Shown: one piece after another, positions 10,801 through 23,282 of the stretch
How the letters are laid out: each line of letters opens with the position of its first letter
Position numbering within the stretch: position 1 is the stretch's first letter
Assembly (NCBI GenBank): GCA_047495785.1
Contig: JBLDXI010000001.1
Location: forward strand, 3,534,001 to 3,598,000
From: Lepidodermella squamata
Taxonomy: Eukaryota; Gastrotricha
Length of the DNA stretch: 64,000 bases
Direction: 5' to 3'
Program-made: the position numbers and the translations under genes
Notes under the pieces: model-generated
What the model saw: only the letters and a program-made list of their open reading frames with translations
What the model was told of the DNA's origin: nothing
The model's database searches: none

Positions 10801-13800
10801 TCGCTTGGATGACCGCTAGCACGGCTGAATCGTCGTCCTTAACGCGGGCCGGGTCGATGCGGACCACCAATTCGCCGCTATCATGCGAAAATTTCGGCGG
10901 GGTCCGCGATTGCTCGACGACAAACACGTTGACTGGCACTTCGGTCGACAGGCCGCCCGCGTCGCGAGCCGTTAGCGTCAGCGCAAATCGATCGCCCACC
11001 TTAACGCGAGCTGTCGGGTCGAACAGCAACTGGCCAGACCCGGATTCGGTATTAACGGTTTGCAACACAAAAATCTGGCCATTTTTCGGCGGGACGACCA
11101 TGTCGAAGCTGAACGGGCCCTGGTTAGCCTGGGTATCGGCGTCTGATACCGTAAATCGAACGATTGGGACATGCAACGGGTGGTTCTCTTGAACAGTTAG
11201 ATTGAACGATTTTCGGTTGAAACGAGGCGGGTTATCGTTGACGTCAGTCAGCCCGACGAAGACGGTCGCAAAATCCGAAAACGACCCGCCATCAACAGCT
11301 TCGACCTTGAAATTGTACCCGTTCGGGTTCAGTTCGTAGTCTAAATGGCTGGAGACGGTCAGCCGGCCAGTGTCCGGATCTAGAGCAAATGGCAGCGGCG
11401 CCGCGTCCGGGTTATTCGACGGCACGATTTTATACGTAATTCGGCCATTTTCGCCGCTATCCGCGTCCTGGGCTAGCAGGGTCATAACCAAATGGCCGAT
11501 ATTAGCGTCTTCAGGTAGAATCGCCGTGAAATTTCGAAGTTGAAACACCGGTTTGTTGTCATTCACGTCCAACACGTGAATTTCGACCTGGGCCGTACCG
11601 CTGAGGGGCGGGAAGCCGCGGTCGACGGCCAAAATCGAGAATTGATGAACCTGATTCGTCTCGAAATCCAGCGCTTTTTTAAGGCGGATATCGCCGGAAA
11701 TTCGGTCGATTTCAAACAGCTTCGAGTAGCTGCTGCTACTAACCGCGGAGGTTAGCGCTGGCTCAGCGATTGAATAATCAGTCTCAGCATTTTGCCCAGC
11801 GTCTTTATTCAAGGCCTTCACGGTTAGTAGAACAGACCCGATCGACGCATTTTCAGCGACTGAAACTGAATAGACGTGCTTCTCGAAATCTGGCGCGTTG
11901 TCATTCGCATCGGCAACTCGAATTCGGATTAAGGTGGACCGCATCAAACTCGGGCTGCCCTGGTCACGGGCAATTATCGTCAAATTATAGAATTCCTGTG
12001 TCTCGCGATCCAACGCAGATTCGAGTAGAATAACCCCAGTGTCCGAATGGATCGAAAACAAATCAGCCGGGACATCGTCGCCGAATTCGTATTTAACCTT
12101 TGAGTTCAACCCGAGATCAGCGTCGTACGTATCAATTTTACCGATCGGTATTTTGAACGGTGAATTTTCGGAAACGACAAATTCGTTGCATTTCGGCGAT
12201 TTAGCCGCGTCGCAAAACTGCGGGGCGTGGTCGTTCACGTCCAAAACGTGGACAATCACCTCCATGCGACACGCGGCTCCAGACTGGTCGGCGACTTCGA
12301 CCGAAAAATCGTACTTATCGATGACTTCACGGTCCAACGGCCGCTCGAGGACTAGTTGCGCCGAACCAGCTGGTCCGGAGCCAACGATTCCGAACGGGAA
12401 GACGTTATTCGCCGCGGTCAACGCGTCTTGTTGCAAGACACGGTAATTCAACGAATGAGTTTCATCGCGATCGCTGACCTCTAACTGGGTCAAATGGCGC
12501 CCGACCGGGGTGTCCTCGGGTACACTCAAAATGTAGAGAGATTTCAGGCAAATCGGCGGCGTGTCGTCCTCATCCAACACCTCAACCGGAACTCGAATCG
12601 TCTGTAAATGACTGCCGTCACTCACGCCTAGGGTTAGGTCGAACCTAGGGCTCATTTCCCGGTCTAGGTCACTGCGGGCCAGGACGAGTCTGCCGTCACT
12701 TCTCAGCGAGAAATGGCGCCGTCTATCGATTCCTGAGCTCAACAGGTGGTAGGTCAGCGAATTCGAATCGACATCGCTCGCCTTGAATGAGTAGACAACG
12801 CTACTAGCCGGCGATCGTTCTTGCACGACCAGTTTGTCCGGAATTGGGACATCGAAACTAGGCGACTCGTCATCCTCATCAACCACCTTAATCACGACAT
12901 TGGCAACCGCAGACATTGGCAGGGTTGAATTAACCGCGCCGTTCGCAACCTGTTGATTCAACGAATTATCAATCGCGAGGACAGGAAATTCGAATTTTGA
13001 AATTTTGTCGAAATCCAACGATCGAACCAGGCGCAATCTACCGGTTGAATCGATGTCAAACGGCAATTCTGCCGCTGCTGAGACATTAACGTCCAGCATG
13101 TAGATCAACTCGGAGCTCAAATCAGCGTCATCCGCGATTATTTGCCCAATAATTGACCCGATTTTCGCTGATTCAAGCGCTGAAAACGCGTAATTCGCCC
13201 GTCGAAATTGCGGCGCCGTATCGTTGACGTCGAAAATTTGAATCGACAGCAGAATCGACGACGGCAAATCGATAGGGAACAACGCTTCGATGACTAACCG
13301 ATGCAGGGGTGATTTTTCGCGATCGACATCCCGCGCTACGGTGATCGAGCCGTTTTTCGCGACTGAAAACACTTGGTCATCGTTGGTTGAGACCAGCGAA
13401 AAGCTGACATCGGCCGAGTCTGATAATTTAAGGAGGCTTTTCAGCGACCCAATCACCGCGCCGATTGTCACGTTCTCAAACGCGAACATCTCAACGGTTC
13501 GATTTAGCCCGGCGAATTCGGCCGGTAATTTGTTAGTCACGAGTACATCGACCCGGCAGAAGTCCATCAGACCGCCCTCAATGGACGCGGTTAGGTTGAA
13601 CGAGAACCAGACTGGCTCACCCTCGGCGAGGGACATGAGCATTTCCGACACTAAAACCGCCCCGGTTCGGGTGTTCAGCTTGAAAAACCGTCTCGGGTCC
13701 ATTTCTTCGTCGGAATTTTCGCCGATCGGTAACATCGCATACGTCACGACTGACGCCGTGCTTTTCGCTGGGAAATGAACAACTAACGTACCGACTTCAC

Positions 13801-16800
13801 TCGACGCTAAAATCGCCTGCCGAATGTGTTTAGCCGCGAATTTCGGCGGGGTATCTGGCTCATCGATCACGGTTATAACGACCTGGGTCGTCGATGAAAG
13901 GCCACCGCCGTCACTCGCGACAACCGGAATGACGAAACCAGCCGGGTTTGCCTCGAAATCGAACGGCTCCAAGGTTGAAATGAGGCCGGAATTAGGGTGG
14001 ATTGCGAAAATCGACCCTAATCTATCGTCATCGATTGAATACGTGATTTTACCGAAAATCCCTGAATCCGGGTCTGAAGCTGAAATCGGGATGTTCAACG
14101 TCATCGGCGGGCTGTTTTCGCGAATTGAAGCCGTGTATTTCGGCTGGGTGAAAACAGGCGGTTGCGTGTTGATCGGCACAACATTCACATGCAACTGAGC
14201 CGTATCGACATAGACACCGTCCGTAACAGTTGCGTTGAAGATGATAATGTTCGACTGATCGACGGACAAATGCATCGGAGCTTGATCGCCTCGAATTCTG
14301 ACGATGCCTTCCGGCGAAATTGTCAATAGACCAGCTATCGACGGCGGGGAGGCTATCGTGAAGTGCAGCCCGGACGGATTTGTCGAGACTGAATCGAGAT
14401 CGTAGGCGGTTAAAGCTGCGACAAAGCGATTTGGTTCGATAAGTGACTGCAATGTCGCGTTGAAAATTCGTTCGGAAAATCGAGGCGGGTTGTCGTTTCG
14501 GTCTAGGACGGAAATTCTGACTTCGGCAATCGCGGATAGGGATGGCTGGCCTGCGTCTGTGGCAACTACGATCAGCGCGTGTTCGGTCAGTTTTTCGAAG
14601 TCGAGCTTCGAGCCGAGGTACAACTGGCCGGTTGATGAGTCAATTTTGAAGGTGGACGCCGACCCGGCTACGGCCGATGAGCCGATTTCGTCCGCCAATG
14701 AGTAGAAAACTCGCTGTTTGCCGTCTTCGTCCTTATCAGTAGCGCGAACTGTGAGTAGCGAAGTTCCAATAGGAGCCGATTCTGGGACGGAAACCTGGTA
14801 GACCGTGCTCGTCCAATCTGGATGATTATCGTTCACGTCCTGTGAATTTTAAAATAAATTTAATTTTTCAATTTTTTCACTCCGAAAATTTAAAATTTCA
14901 AAATTTTAAATCAAATTCTAAATTTTTTACTTACCGTGACTGAAATCGCGAGTAGAACACTTGAAGATGTTCCATTAATCGGGTCCCAAGCAACAACAAC
15001 AAGTTCATAGCTGTTGCGAGTTTCGTAGTCAAGCGGAGCTTTCACAATGACACTGCCTGTTGACGTGACGGAAAAAAAAAGCGAGTGAATATACGTTTTC
15101 AAATTATTGAAATCAGAAACGCCATGCAGTTTTAGTTATATCGTCAAAAATGTCGGAAAATTGAAAAGTGGTTATTTCCACTGAAAATGTCATGCACAAA
15201 ATCTTGATCATATCCATTCTTGTTTCAGGCGTCAAATCTCACTCAATTTTTTCGTATGAAAAAAAATAAAACCAAGCGCGTATCTAAACTTACAAAAGCT
15301 CGAATCTTTTCGAGGCAATAAATGAACAAATAATACACATTAATTTCGTCCATAAGCGACTACAAATTTAATCGTGGTTACAAGGGGTGACTACGATATT
15401 TGCAGCCCAGGGTGATCGAAAATTGCTGTCATTTGCTGAAAAACTCTCAAAAATTATCGTTTTTCATACCTAGGTCGAAGTCGATATCGAAATTGTCGAC
15501 ATTTTGAGGTGGTTTCATGGTGTAAACCACACGATTGCCGAGTGGGCTCGACGCAATCAGCCGGATAATTTCCGTCCCGGGTTTCGCATCCTCCCGAACG
15601 GTGGCCGAATAGCGTTGTTTCAGGAAAGTTGGCGCAGCAGATGCAACAACTCGAATAAAAATTTCCGACGTCGAAAACAATTGCGGAACACCTAAAATAC
15701 AAAAAATGATGAAAATTCATAAAATTAAAAAATCCATCTTAAAAAATTGAATTTTCACATTTTTCACGAAAATTTCAAAAAATAAATGAAAATTATCAAC
15801 ATTTGAAATTTCATTGAATTTTCTCAAATAAAAATTGTGACATCTTTTCAAAAAAATTAAGAAAGATTTCCTTACCGCGATCCACGGCTCGAATGGCGAT
15901 TCTGAACGATGAATCAGCTTTACCAGCCAAACTCTGTTGCAGCGTTACAATGCCCGTATTCGCGTCCATTTTGAACAGTTGAGCATGCGGCTGTTGCTTT
16001 TCGATAATGTACGAAACTTGCCCATTCTCGCCCAAATCCGCATCAACCGCTCGAACGTACAGCCCCGTCAACTGCGAACCAGGCACCGTGGTTTCGGGTA
16101 CAACCGCAATGTACGGCTCGCCGAGCCAACGCGGCGCGTTATCATTCGCATCTTCAACCGAAATTCTGACCAGAGTAAACGCGCGTAATGTCGCGAAATC
16201 GCCGCTGAAATTCGCAACTTCGGCGATTACGAGCAGCGATACGGTTGATTGAGCAGACGGCGGTAGGGCCTCGCGGTCGATTGGCACCCCGGTTGTCCTC
16301 AAAACACCTGTAGCTGCGTCGAGGTTGAAAAACGGGAACTCATTCGCCATTCGAAATGTGATGACTGACATCAACTCAGGCGCGAGATTTGTTCGCGATA
16401 GCTCGACGACGCTTATCGTTTGAACATCACTTCGATTCTCCATCATTGAAGCCGAGTAGGTTGATTCGACAAATTCGAGGAGGAAAGTCTCGTCTGAGTC
16501 GATGACACTACTAAGGACGATCTGACTTTGATCGGTGTAGAGGCCATCTCGAACTTCGATGTTGACAACGTAGAGCGGGTGGTGTTCAGGCACTTTAACC
16601 AGCGAAATCACGCCGGTTTTCGAATCAAGGCTCAGAACCCCGAACGTGTCGTTAACTAGGACAAACGATAAATTCGGGTCAGAATCAGCGTCACTCGCCG
16701 ATAACTGGCCCAGCTTAGCCCCGCTCGCCGTCATATTCGGGTGGAAATCGTAGAAAAACAAATCCGAAGCAAATTTCGGCGGCGAATCGTTGACATCTCG

Positions 16801-19800
16801 CAGGGTGACTGAAACCGGCACAGGCGTTGAAACCCAATACGGCGCCGATTGGTCCGTTGCGATTACGTGAAAATCAAACGAATGCTCATCGGATTCGTAA
16901 TCGAAAACCCGTCTAGCTGTTAGCAGACCGGATAACGGGTCGAGATTGAACCGGTCACGGGCCCAATCTTCCACGATGGAGAAGACAACGCGAGACCCGG
17001 CATCTTTGTCCTCGGCTAGAATTATCAACGGCATTGGGTCGATTTTCTGCCCAGCCATCAGGACAACACTACCCGGCGATAGATTTTCCGCCAACCAGCC
17101 GCTGATTACCGGCTTTTCAGTCAAAATCACCGGAATATTGTCGTTTTCATCGACGACAAAAACCGAGACGTCAACCAAAGTTTGGCCGCAATTCGTTTTC
17201 ATCGCCACAGTGAAGTTGTATACGGATTGCTGTTCGAAATCAAGTGATCGCGTTAGTAGAATCAATCCGGAAAATGGGACGACATTAAAAGGTAGTGCAG
17301 TCGCATTCATCGGGTCGATGATGCGAAAAAATGCTGACCCGCAGTGTTTCGGAACGTGAAGACCACGCCGGCCTGATTTCAGCATCGAAAAAATGACACT
17401 GCCCGGTTTTGCCGATTCTAAAACGTGGGTCGAAATCACAATTTTCTCGCTGTCATGACGCTGAAATTCGGTTTCATCCGTGATTTTGACGGAAATCGAC
17501 GAATTCAGGGGCATTTCGCCGTTATCAGTCGCTACAACTGTGAATGCGAGGCTTTTCGGCCGATTCCCAAAAATCGATAAAACCCCGGTTTCTTGGTCGA
17601 TATGAACCGGAAAATGATGGTTATTTGTCAAAATTTTATACGTAACTGCGCCATTTCTACCAACATCAGGATCGACAGCTCGTAAATTGCCGATAACGAC
17701 TGGTTTCGTCGTAAAATCGCCGGTTGGCAGGGTGAAATGCGCGAATTTCAGCCCGAAATTCGGCGGTTCGTTGACATCGGCGACTCGAACAGTCACGTGG
17801 CTCAAAGCCGTGCAGCCAGAATTAGCCAGGAAGTTATCAGCCGTTATTGAAATAACGTCACAGCTCGTCGCAGCGATAACCAACCGGCAATGTTGACCGA
17901 AATTCTGCTCGAAATCAAGTTTGGCCAGCGCGAAAATATCGCCAGTTGTCGCGTTGAATTTCAGAACGTTACACAACTGTTTGAAGCCGTAGTAGGCGAT
18001 AACCGAGTATTTTAGGGATAAATCGCCCTTGGCTACTAGATTTCCGATCGGCTGACTGATATCATGAGTCTCCGGAACCGTGAAGGTCAAATTAGCGGGT
18101 AGAATCGGTCGTTTATTCGCAGCGATGAATTTCGTGAAATTAACGGTAATTTTCGCAATGTCCCAATTTTTCAGATCTCCAGTCGCAGTTGCGTTGAAAT
18201 GATAAACCGGACTCAATTTTGCGTAGTTCAACAGGCCCTGGATGTCTTGGGTCATGTATAGAACGCCGGTTTTCGGGTGCAGCCAAAACGGGGCTGAATC
18301 TTCGGTTGGAACCAGGGAGAAAATCGCATTATCTCCATTAATTTCGAGCTGCCCGATTTTCAGAGGGGTCGGATGGCTTTTCGTGACTTCAAACTCGTAG
18401 TTGGATTTCGAAAACCTCACCTCAGACGGTTCTCGGAAATTTACGACTAGAGAGAACGTCCGGGTTGATTTATCCGTCTCATCCAAGGCTTTTATCAACA
18501 AATTTCCACTGGTTGACAGGAAATCGGTTGAAATCAACGAAATTTCTCCAGTTTTCGCATCGATTTTAAACGCGTTGGATAGATTCGATTCAAGTAACTC
18601 GTAACTAACTTTCGACGCCTCGTCAGAATCGACAATTTTCCATGCGAAAATAGATTGATTTTCAAGTTTTTCCACCGCAGAACCGTTTTCGAACTTGATC
18701 GGTAGCGCGATTTCACTCGATTCACCGTCGATGAAGTTGAACGGTGAGTCGGCCAAATCGCTGATAACCAGGCGGAAGTAGACGGTAGTCGCTCTTGGAT
18801 TCGTATCGCTGTCACTTATCGAAATCGCAACATTGTACGCATCTTTCGCCTCGCGGTCGAAGACAGTTCTCGATTTCAGCGTCAATTCACCCGAATTTTC
18901 GCCAATCGTAAACAGCGAAGTGTCGCCGCCGCTTAGGAACGAAAATCTCAGCTGATTCGCCGGAGTTTCCGCGTCAGTTGCTTCGATAGTGGCTAGCAAC
19001 CTGCCGGCCTCGTAGGTCCCTTCGACCAGTTCGGCGTAGTAGACGATTTGGGTGGGTACAGGCGAGTTGTCATTCACGTCTGTGATCTGAACGCTGACGT
19101 AGATGAATTGCGAATCGTCGATTGAAGGATATTGGCCCGTGTAAGCAGCTACGGTAAGCCAATAGACGCTTTCAACCTCGAAATCGAGCGGGCGAGTGAG
19201 ATACAAGGTGCCTGAAAAATACAAAAAAAATGATTTAAATAATTTCTCGATAAACCAATTGTTCGAAAAATTATTTCCAAATATTCAACAAAAAATTTTG
19301 ATTTTAAATTTAGATTCAAAATTAAATTAACGAACGATTATTTTTTATTTTATTCATGGTTAAAAATTTAAAATTCATTAATATTTCGAAAATTATAAAA
19401 AAATTACCATCTTGGTTGAGCAAGAAAGTGTTGCCCCGGGGCGAAATAAGGTCGAATTTGATGGGAAATTCGCTATCCTCCTCACTTCCATGGCCATTCA
19501 TGCGAAGAAATTTCGCCAATTCAACCAAAACCTTGCCAACGGGCGTGTCCTCCTCAATGCGCAAATCGACAACATGACTCGCTAGGTAGTCTTCGAAAGT
19601 CGAAAACGGCAGCGTAGTGGCAACGCGAGCGTCCGGCGCCTGGCCAACTCGAATCAACAGCTGCGATTGAACAGGGTGCGACAAATGCCCAGCGCCACCG
19701 TCATTCGCAGATATCGTCAAATTGTACACAAAATCGCCCTCGTGGCCTAGCGGGATCGAAACAGGCTGCGTCAAATAGATCACCCCACTCTCGCTACCGA

Positions 19801-22800
19801 TTGAAAACGGCAGAAAAGCCGGATCTGGCGATTTAATATGATAGTAAACCTTGGCGTTATTGCCCAAATCGTCATCAGTCGCTAGGACTGAGCCGATGAA
19901 GACCGGCGCGGGTAGTTTCGAATTCGCGTCAGTTTGAACGCCCGGGTGAGTTGCTACGTCAAACGGCAGGTAAATCGTGTACAAATCCTGCGAAAATTTC
20001 GGCGAATTATCGTTGATATCAGTCACAGTGATCAACAAATCTGCGAATGATAGATAGCTGCCATCACTCGCAACCACCCGAAGTCGATATGATGCGACCT
20101 TCTCGCGATCTAGGGGCTGATTCAGGGTGACTACACCGTCGAGAGGGTCGATTGTGAAGTAGCTATCCAGCGAATTTTCGCCAAGTAACGAATAACGAAC
20201 TTGTGCGTTTTCCGCATCTCGGTCCGAATCTTCAGCCCGGACGACTAGCAAGCGGGTGCCGACTGGCGACGCCTCGGAAACCTCGACGGAATAGCTAGAT
20301 TCGCGAAAAATCGGCCGAACATCGTTGACGTCATCAACCTTCAAATCAATGGTTAATTTCGTTTTCCGCTGAATTTCGCCCAGGTCTGACGCGATGATTT
20401 GCAGCGTGAATGAGTCGCGAGTTTCGGCATCCAAAGGCCGGGCTAGCACCAACTCGCCGGTGAACGTTGACATGTTGAAGTAGAACCCGTCGTTGCCCTC
20501 GGCGATTTGATACGTCACTAGGCCATTGAACCCAACGTCGTTATCAACCGCCTTCAGGATTAGTACCACCGACCCAACTTCCGCATCTTCGAAAATTTCA
20601 ACAGCGACCGAGGGTGGTTGGACGAAGACGGGCGAGTGGAGATTCTCACCGCGGCCTAAGAATGAACTCGACAAAGTTTCATTCATCTGCTCTTCCGCGG
20701 CTAATTTCGACGAGGCGAAGATCGTCCGGGTTAGCAGGGGCCGCTTCGAATTTGCCTGGCAGCGAATGTCGACTAGCGTCCTAGCGTTAGGGACGATGGT
20801 TAAGTTCAGTAAAGCCGGCTCTTCCGCCCTGTTCAGGCCGTCAGTAGCCGTGAAATAAACCACGGCATTGCGCCACGGTACCTTCGACAAATCGCAGGCT
20901 AGCTTAACGATTCCAGTCGCTGAATCAACGACGAAGCACGACGAAGGGGCGGGGCTTAGCTGCTGCTTGCCGGAATGGGTCGCTAGGAAATTGACCTTTT
21001 GCCCCGTCGACTCAGACCCGTCCGATTCGTCGAGATCGGTCGCGTTGAGCTTCAGCAGCGTCGCGCCCTGGCTCAGCCGCATCGAAACCTGGCCAACACA
21101 TCGATTTTCGTGGAAAACCGGCGCGTTGTCATTCGAGTTTTCAATCGAAATTCTCAAATTAAACGACGCAAATCTACGGAATGGCTGGCCCCAGTCTGAG
21201 GCTGACACCGTTAGCTGGTACACTCGGGAGCCTAGGTCGAAGTCCAACTCTCGCGATGTGAAAATTGTCCCGGTGAATGGTGAAATTTTGAATGGCAAAT
21301 CGGCGTTTTGCGACGATAACGAGTAGACAATTCGCGAATTTGCACTGCTAACATCTGCGTCTGAAGCTGTAACTTGAAAAACTGCGGTTATCAGCGGCAC
21401 ATCTTCCGATACAGATATCGAAATTGTCGATATTGGATCGAGGGGTGATGAAAAAATCGGCGCGTTATCGTTAAAGTCGTAAATTTCGATTTCGACCACG
21501 ATCCAGCCTAAATTTGTTCGGCCGAGGTAGGACGTGTGGAAAATGGAGATGTTCATCGATTGCTGGGTTGTTCTTTCAGCATCTAGGGTCGAATTAACGA
21601 TGATAGCCCCCGTAGCCGGATCGACCCAAAACCAGCCGAGTTCGTTGCCGGAATTGATGACGAAATTCATTGAGCCGGTTGAGAAGTTGGCATATCGAGA
21701 CAGAATTCCGACAATTGTTCGAGGTGGAGCGACTTCGGAAATGCCGAGGCGAATTCGCCGGCTGTCGGGTATGGAATTTGAGTAGTTGAACAGCCTCAGT
21801 TGGATGGATTTGTGCGATTCTTTGGCCTCGGGCCGGTCATTGTCGCTGGCGATGAGAGTGACGTTGAATATTGGAGAGATCCTTGTCGCAAAGTCGCCTA
21901 AAATTAAGGAAAATTATTAAAATCTGGGACAAATAAATTACACAAAAACCATCTTAAATTATTTGAATTCAATTCAATTAAAATCGAAAAAATCAAAGAA
22001 TAATTTTCTAAAACTGCGAACAAAATGAAGAAAAATTCAAATAAATTAGGAAAAATTGAATAAATTTCTCCTGAAAAATTATAATATTTTCTAATTAATC
22101 CTGAAATTAGGGCAATTTTTCTGTGATTTCAACCTCGGAAGTTTTTTCAAAATTCTGACAATTAATTTTATTATTAAATTATGGGAATTATTATCACTGA
22201 AAATATTTCGAAATTTTACCTTTTGGAAGAGGATGTGCGAAAAGCGTATAAAAACCGTGGCGACTTTGTTCGAGGTGGAAGATGCCAAAATCATCAGCGA
22301 GGCGCAAGCTCAACGGGCCCTCGGGCGTATCGATATCCGAAATCGCAACATGCCCGAGCCTAACGGGCGCCGAATAGCCGAATTCCGGCCAAGAAATCGG
22401 CATGGGAACCGGCGAGAAGCTGACATTAGGCGGCGCTGAGTTGTCATGGCGAACGATGACGTTGATCGTCGCTCGGTTAACAGCCGGCCAGTACGGCGCA
22501 GCTCGATCCCGCGCCACCACCGGCAGCGAGTAGCGTTGAATTTCCGTCACAGGCCGGCTGAGCATCAACTCGCCGTTGTAAGGATTCAACGCGAATAAAT
22601 GGTCCATGTCAGACTGGAGGAAAAACGCGAGATCCCCGCCCGCGCCCGTATCAGCATCCGACGCCTTGAGCACCGCATTTTCAATCGGCGTCAGTAAATG
22701 CTGCCTATCCGAAATCACAGCGACGTAATTGTTAACACGAAACGCTGGTTGGTTGTCATTTTCGTCGAGTACATCTACCCGAACTCGGGTTGTTAACGCA

Positions 22801-23282
22801 TCCCGGCATGAGATATTGAACGCGAACTGCCGCCGAGCTTCATAGTTGAGATCTCCAGTTTTAATCACGAATAGCAACAGGCGATTTGAGATGCAGTATG
22901 ACCGAACGGCGAATAGCGATTTGATGTCTTGATCCTGCGAAACAACTCGGCACAAATCAGCCGTGTCGAAGCGTCTCCGGCAATGCGATTCGCTCGAGTT
23001 GTTGCCGAGCGAAATCGCAAGTGGCTGCCATTGGCTGGGCGTCAACACCGAGCCGCTTCTCGCGCCCTCCCACACCGTGTAATTGTAAATTCGGTCGCTC
23101 GATTCGACGAATCGCCAGTTATTGGTAATATCATTGTTGTTGTCAGCATAGCAGTGCGGAATGAGTGACGTAAAAATCAGCAGTGAGGTTAAAATTGTTG
23201 TTGTTAATAGGTCGACGATTTTCGCGCGTTTTCGAACGCTCGCGAAAATTCGGTAAGTTATTGCTGCGCAGTTTGAAACCAT
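4819..23282 (-). CDS. FAT: Giant Fat-like cadherin (FAT1-3 / C. elegans CDH-4 type), eight exons
   Basis: Exons (minus): 23282-22220, 21897-19408, 19211-15876, 15691-15470, 15056-14935, 14839-8911, 7246-6254 and 5468-4819. Every junction keeps phase; the total is 14,805 nt (4,934 aa), within the range of Fat proteins. A signal peptide (about 1-45) precedes about 34 cadherin repeats by my count, many ending in DxNDNxP calcium motifs, the same number as FAT1. Then come EGF-like modules near 3940-4060, a laminin-G domain (about 4070-4230), and more EGF modules, the last of calcium-binding type (DIDEC) with a polyserine insert. One membrane helix lies at about 4456-4480 and is followed by CCC. 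The cytoplasmic tail is about 450 aa and carries GYAWDTTDW (about 4718-4726), matching the WDxSDWMP motif of FAT1-3. Fat-like cadherins act in cell adhesion, planar polarity and axon or cell migration. The exon 4 to 5 junction is the least certain. Confidence 0.93.
5469..6253 (-). other. Last intron of the cadherin gene
   Basis: This 785-bp intron has donor GGAG|GTTTGT and acceptor TTTCAG. It is AT-rich, and I see no gene or repeat in it. Confidence 0.7.
7247..8910 (-). other. Large intron of the cadherin gene with a non-AT-rich island
   Basis: This 1,664-bp intron separates the EGF/LamG exon from the membrane exon. Its edges (7250-7650 and 8690-8900) are the AT-rich, low-complexity sequence seen in the other introns. 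About 7690-8530 differs: it has mixed composition with GC-rich patches (8130-8290) and CACGTG-like words. No reading frame there resembles a protein. It could be an intronic regulatory element or an old insertion. Confidence 0.45.
15057..15469 (-). other. Intron of the cadherin gene (exon 4 to 5)
   Basis: This 413-bp intron has donor CTAG|GTATGA and acceptor TCAACAG. The exon joins two half-repeats within one cadherin domain. Nothing else is visible in it. Confidence 0.6.
21898..22219 (-). other. First visible intron of the cadherin gene
   Basis: This 322-bp AT-rich intron lies between the signal-peptide exon (donor AAAG|GTAAAA) and exon 2 (acceptor AATTTTAG). No features are seen inside. 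Confidence 0.7.

Noticed and set aside
8911-14839. The cadherin exons as several separate genes
   Set aside because: Every neighbouring pair joins with matching phase and restores split cadherin or EGF modules, and only the first exon has a signal peptide and only the last two have membrane and tail.
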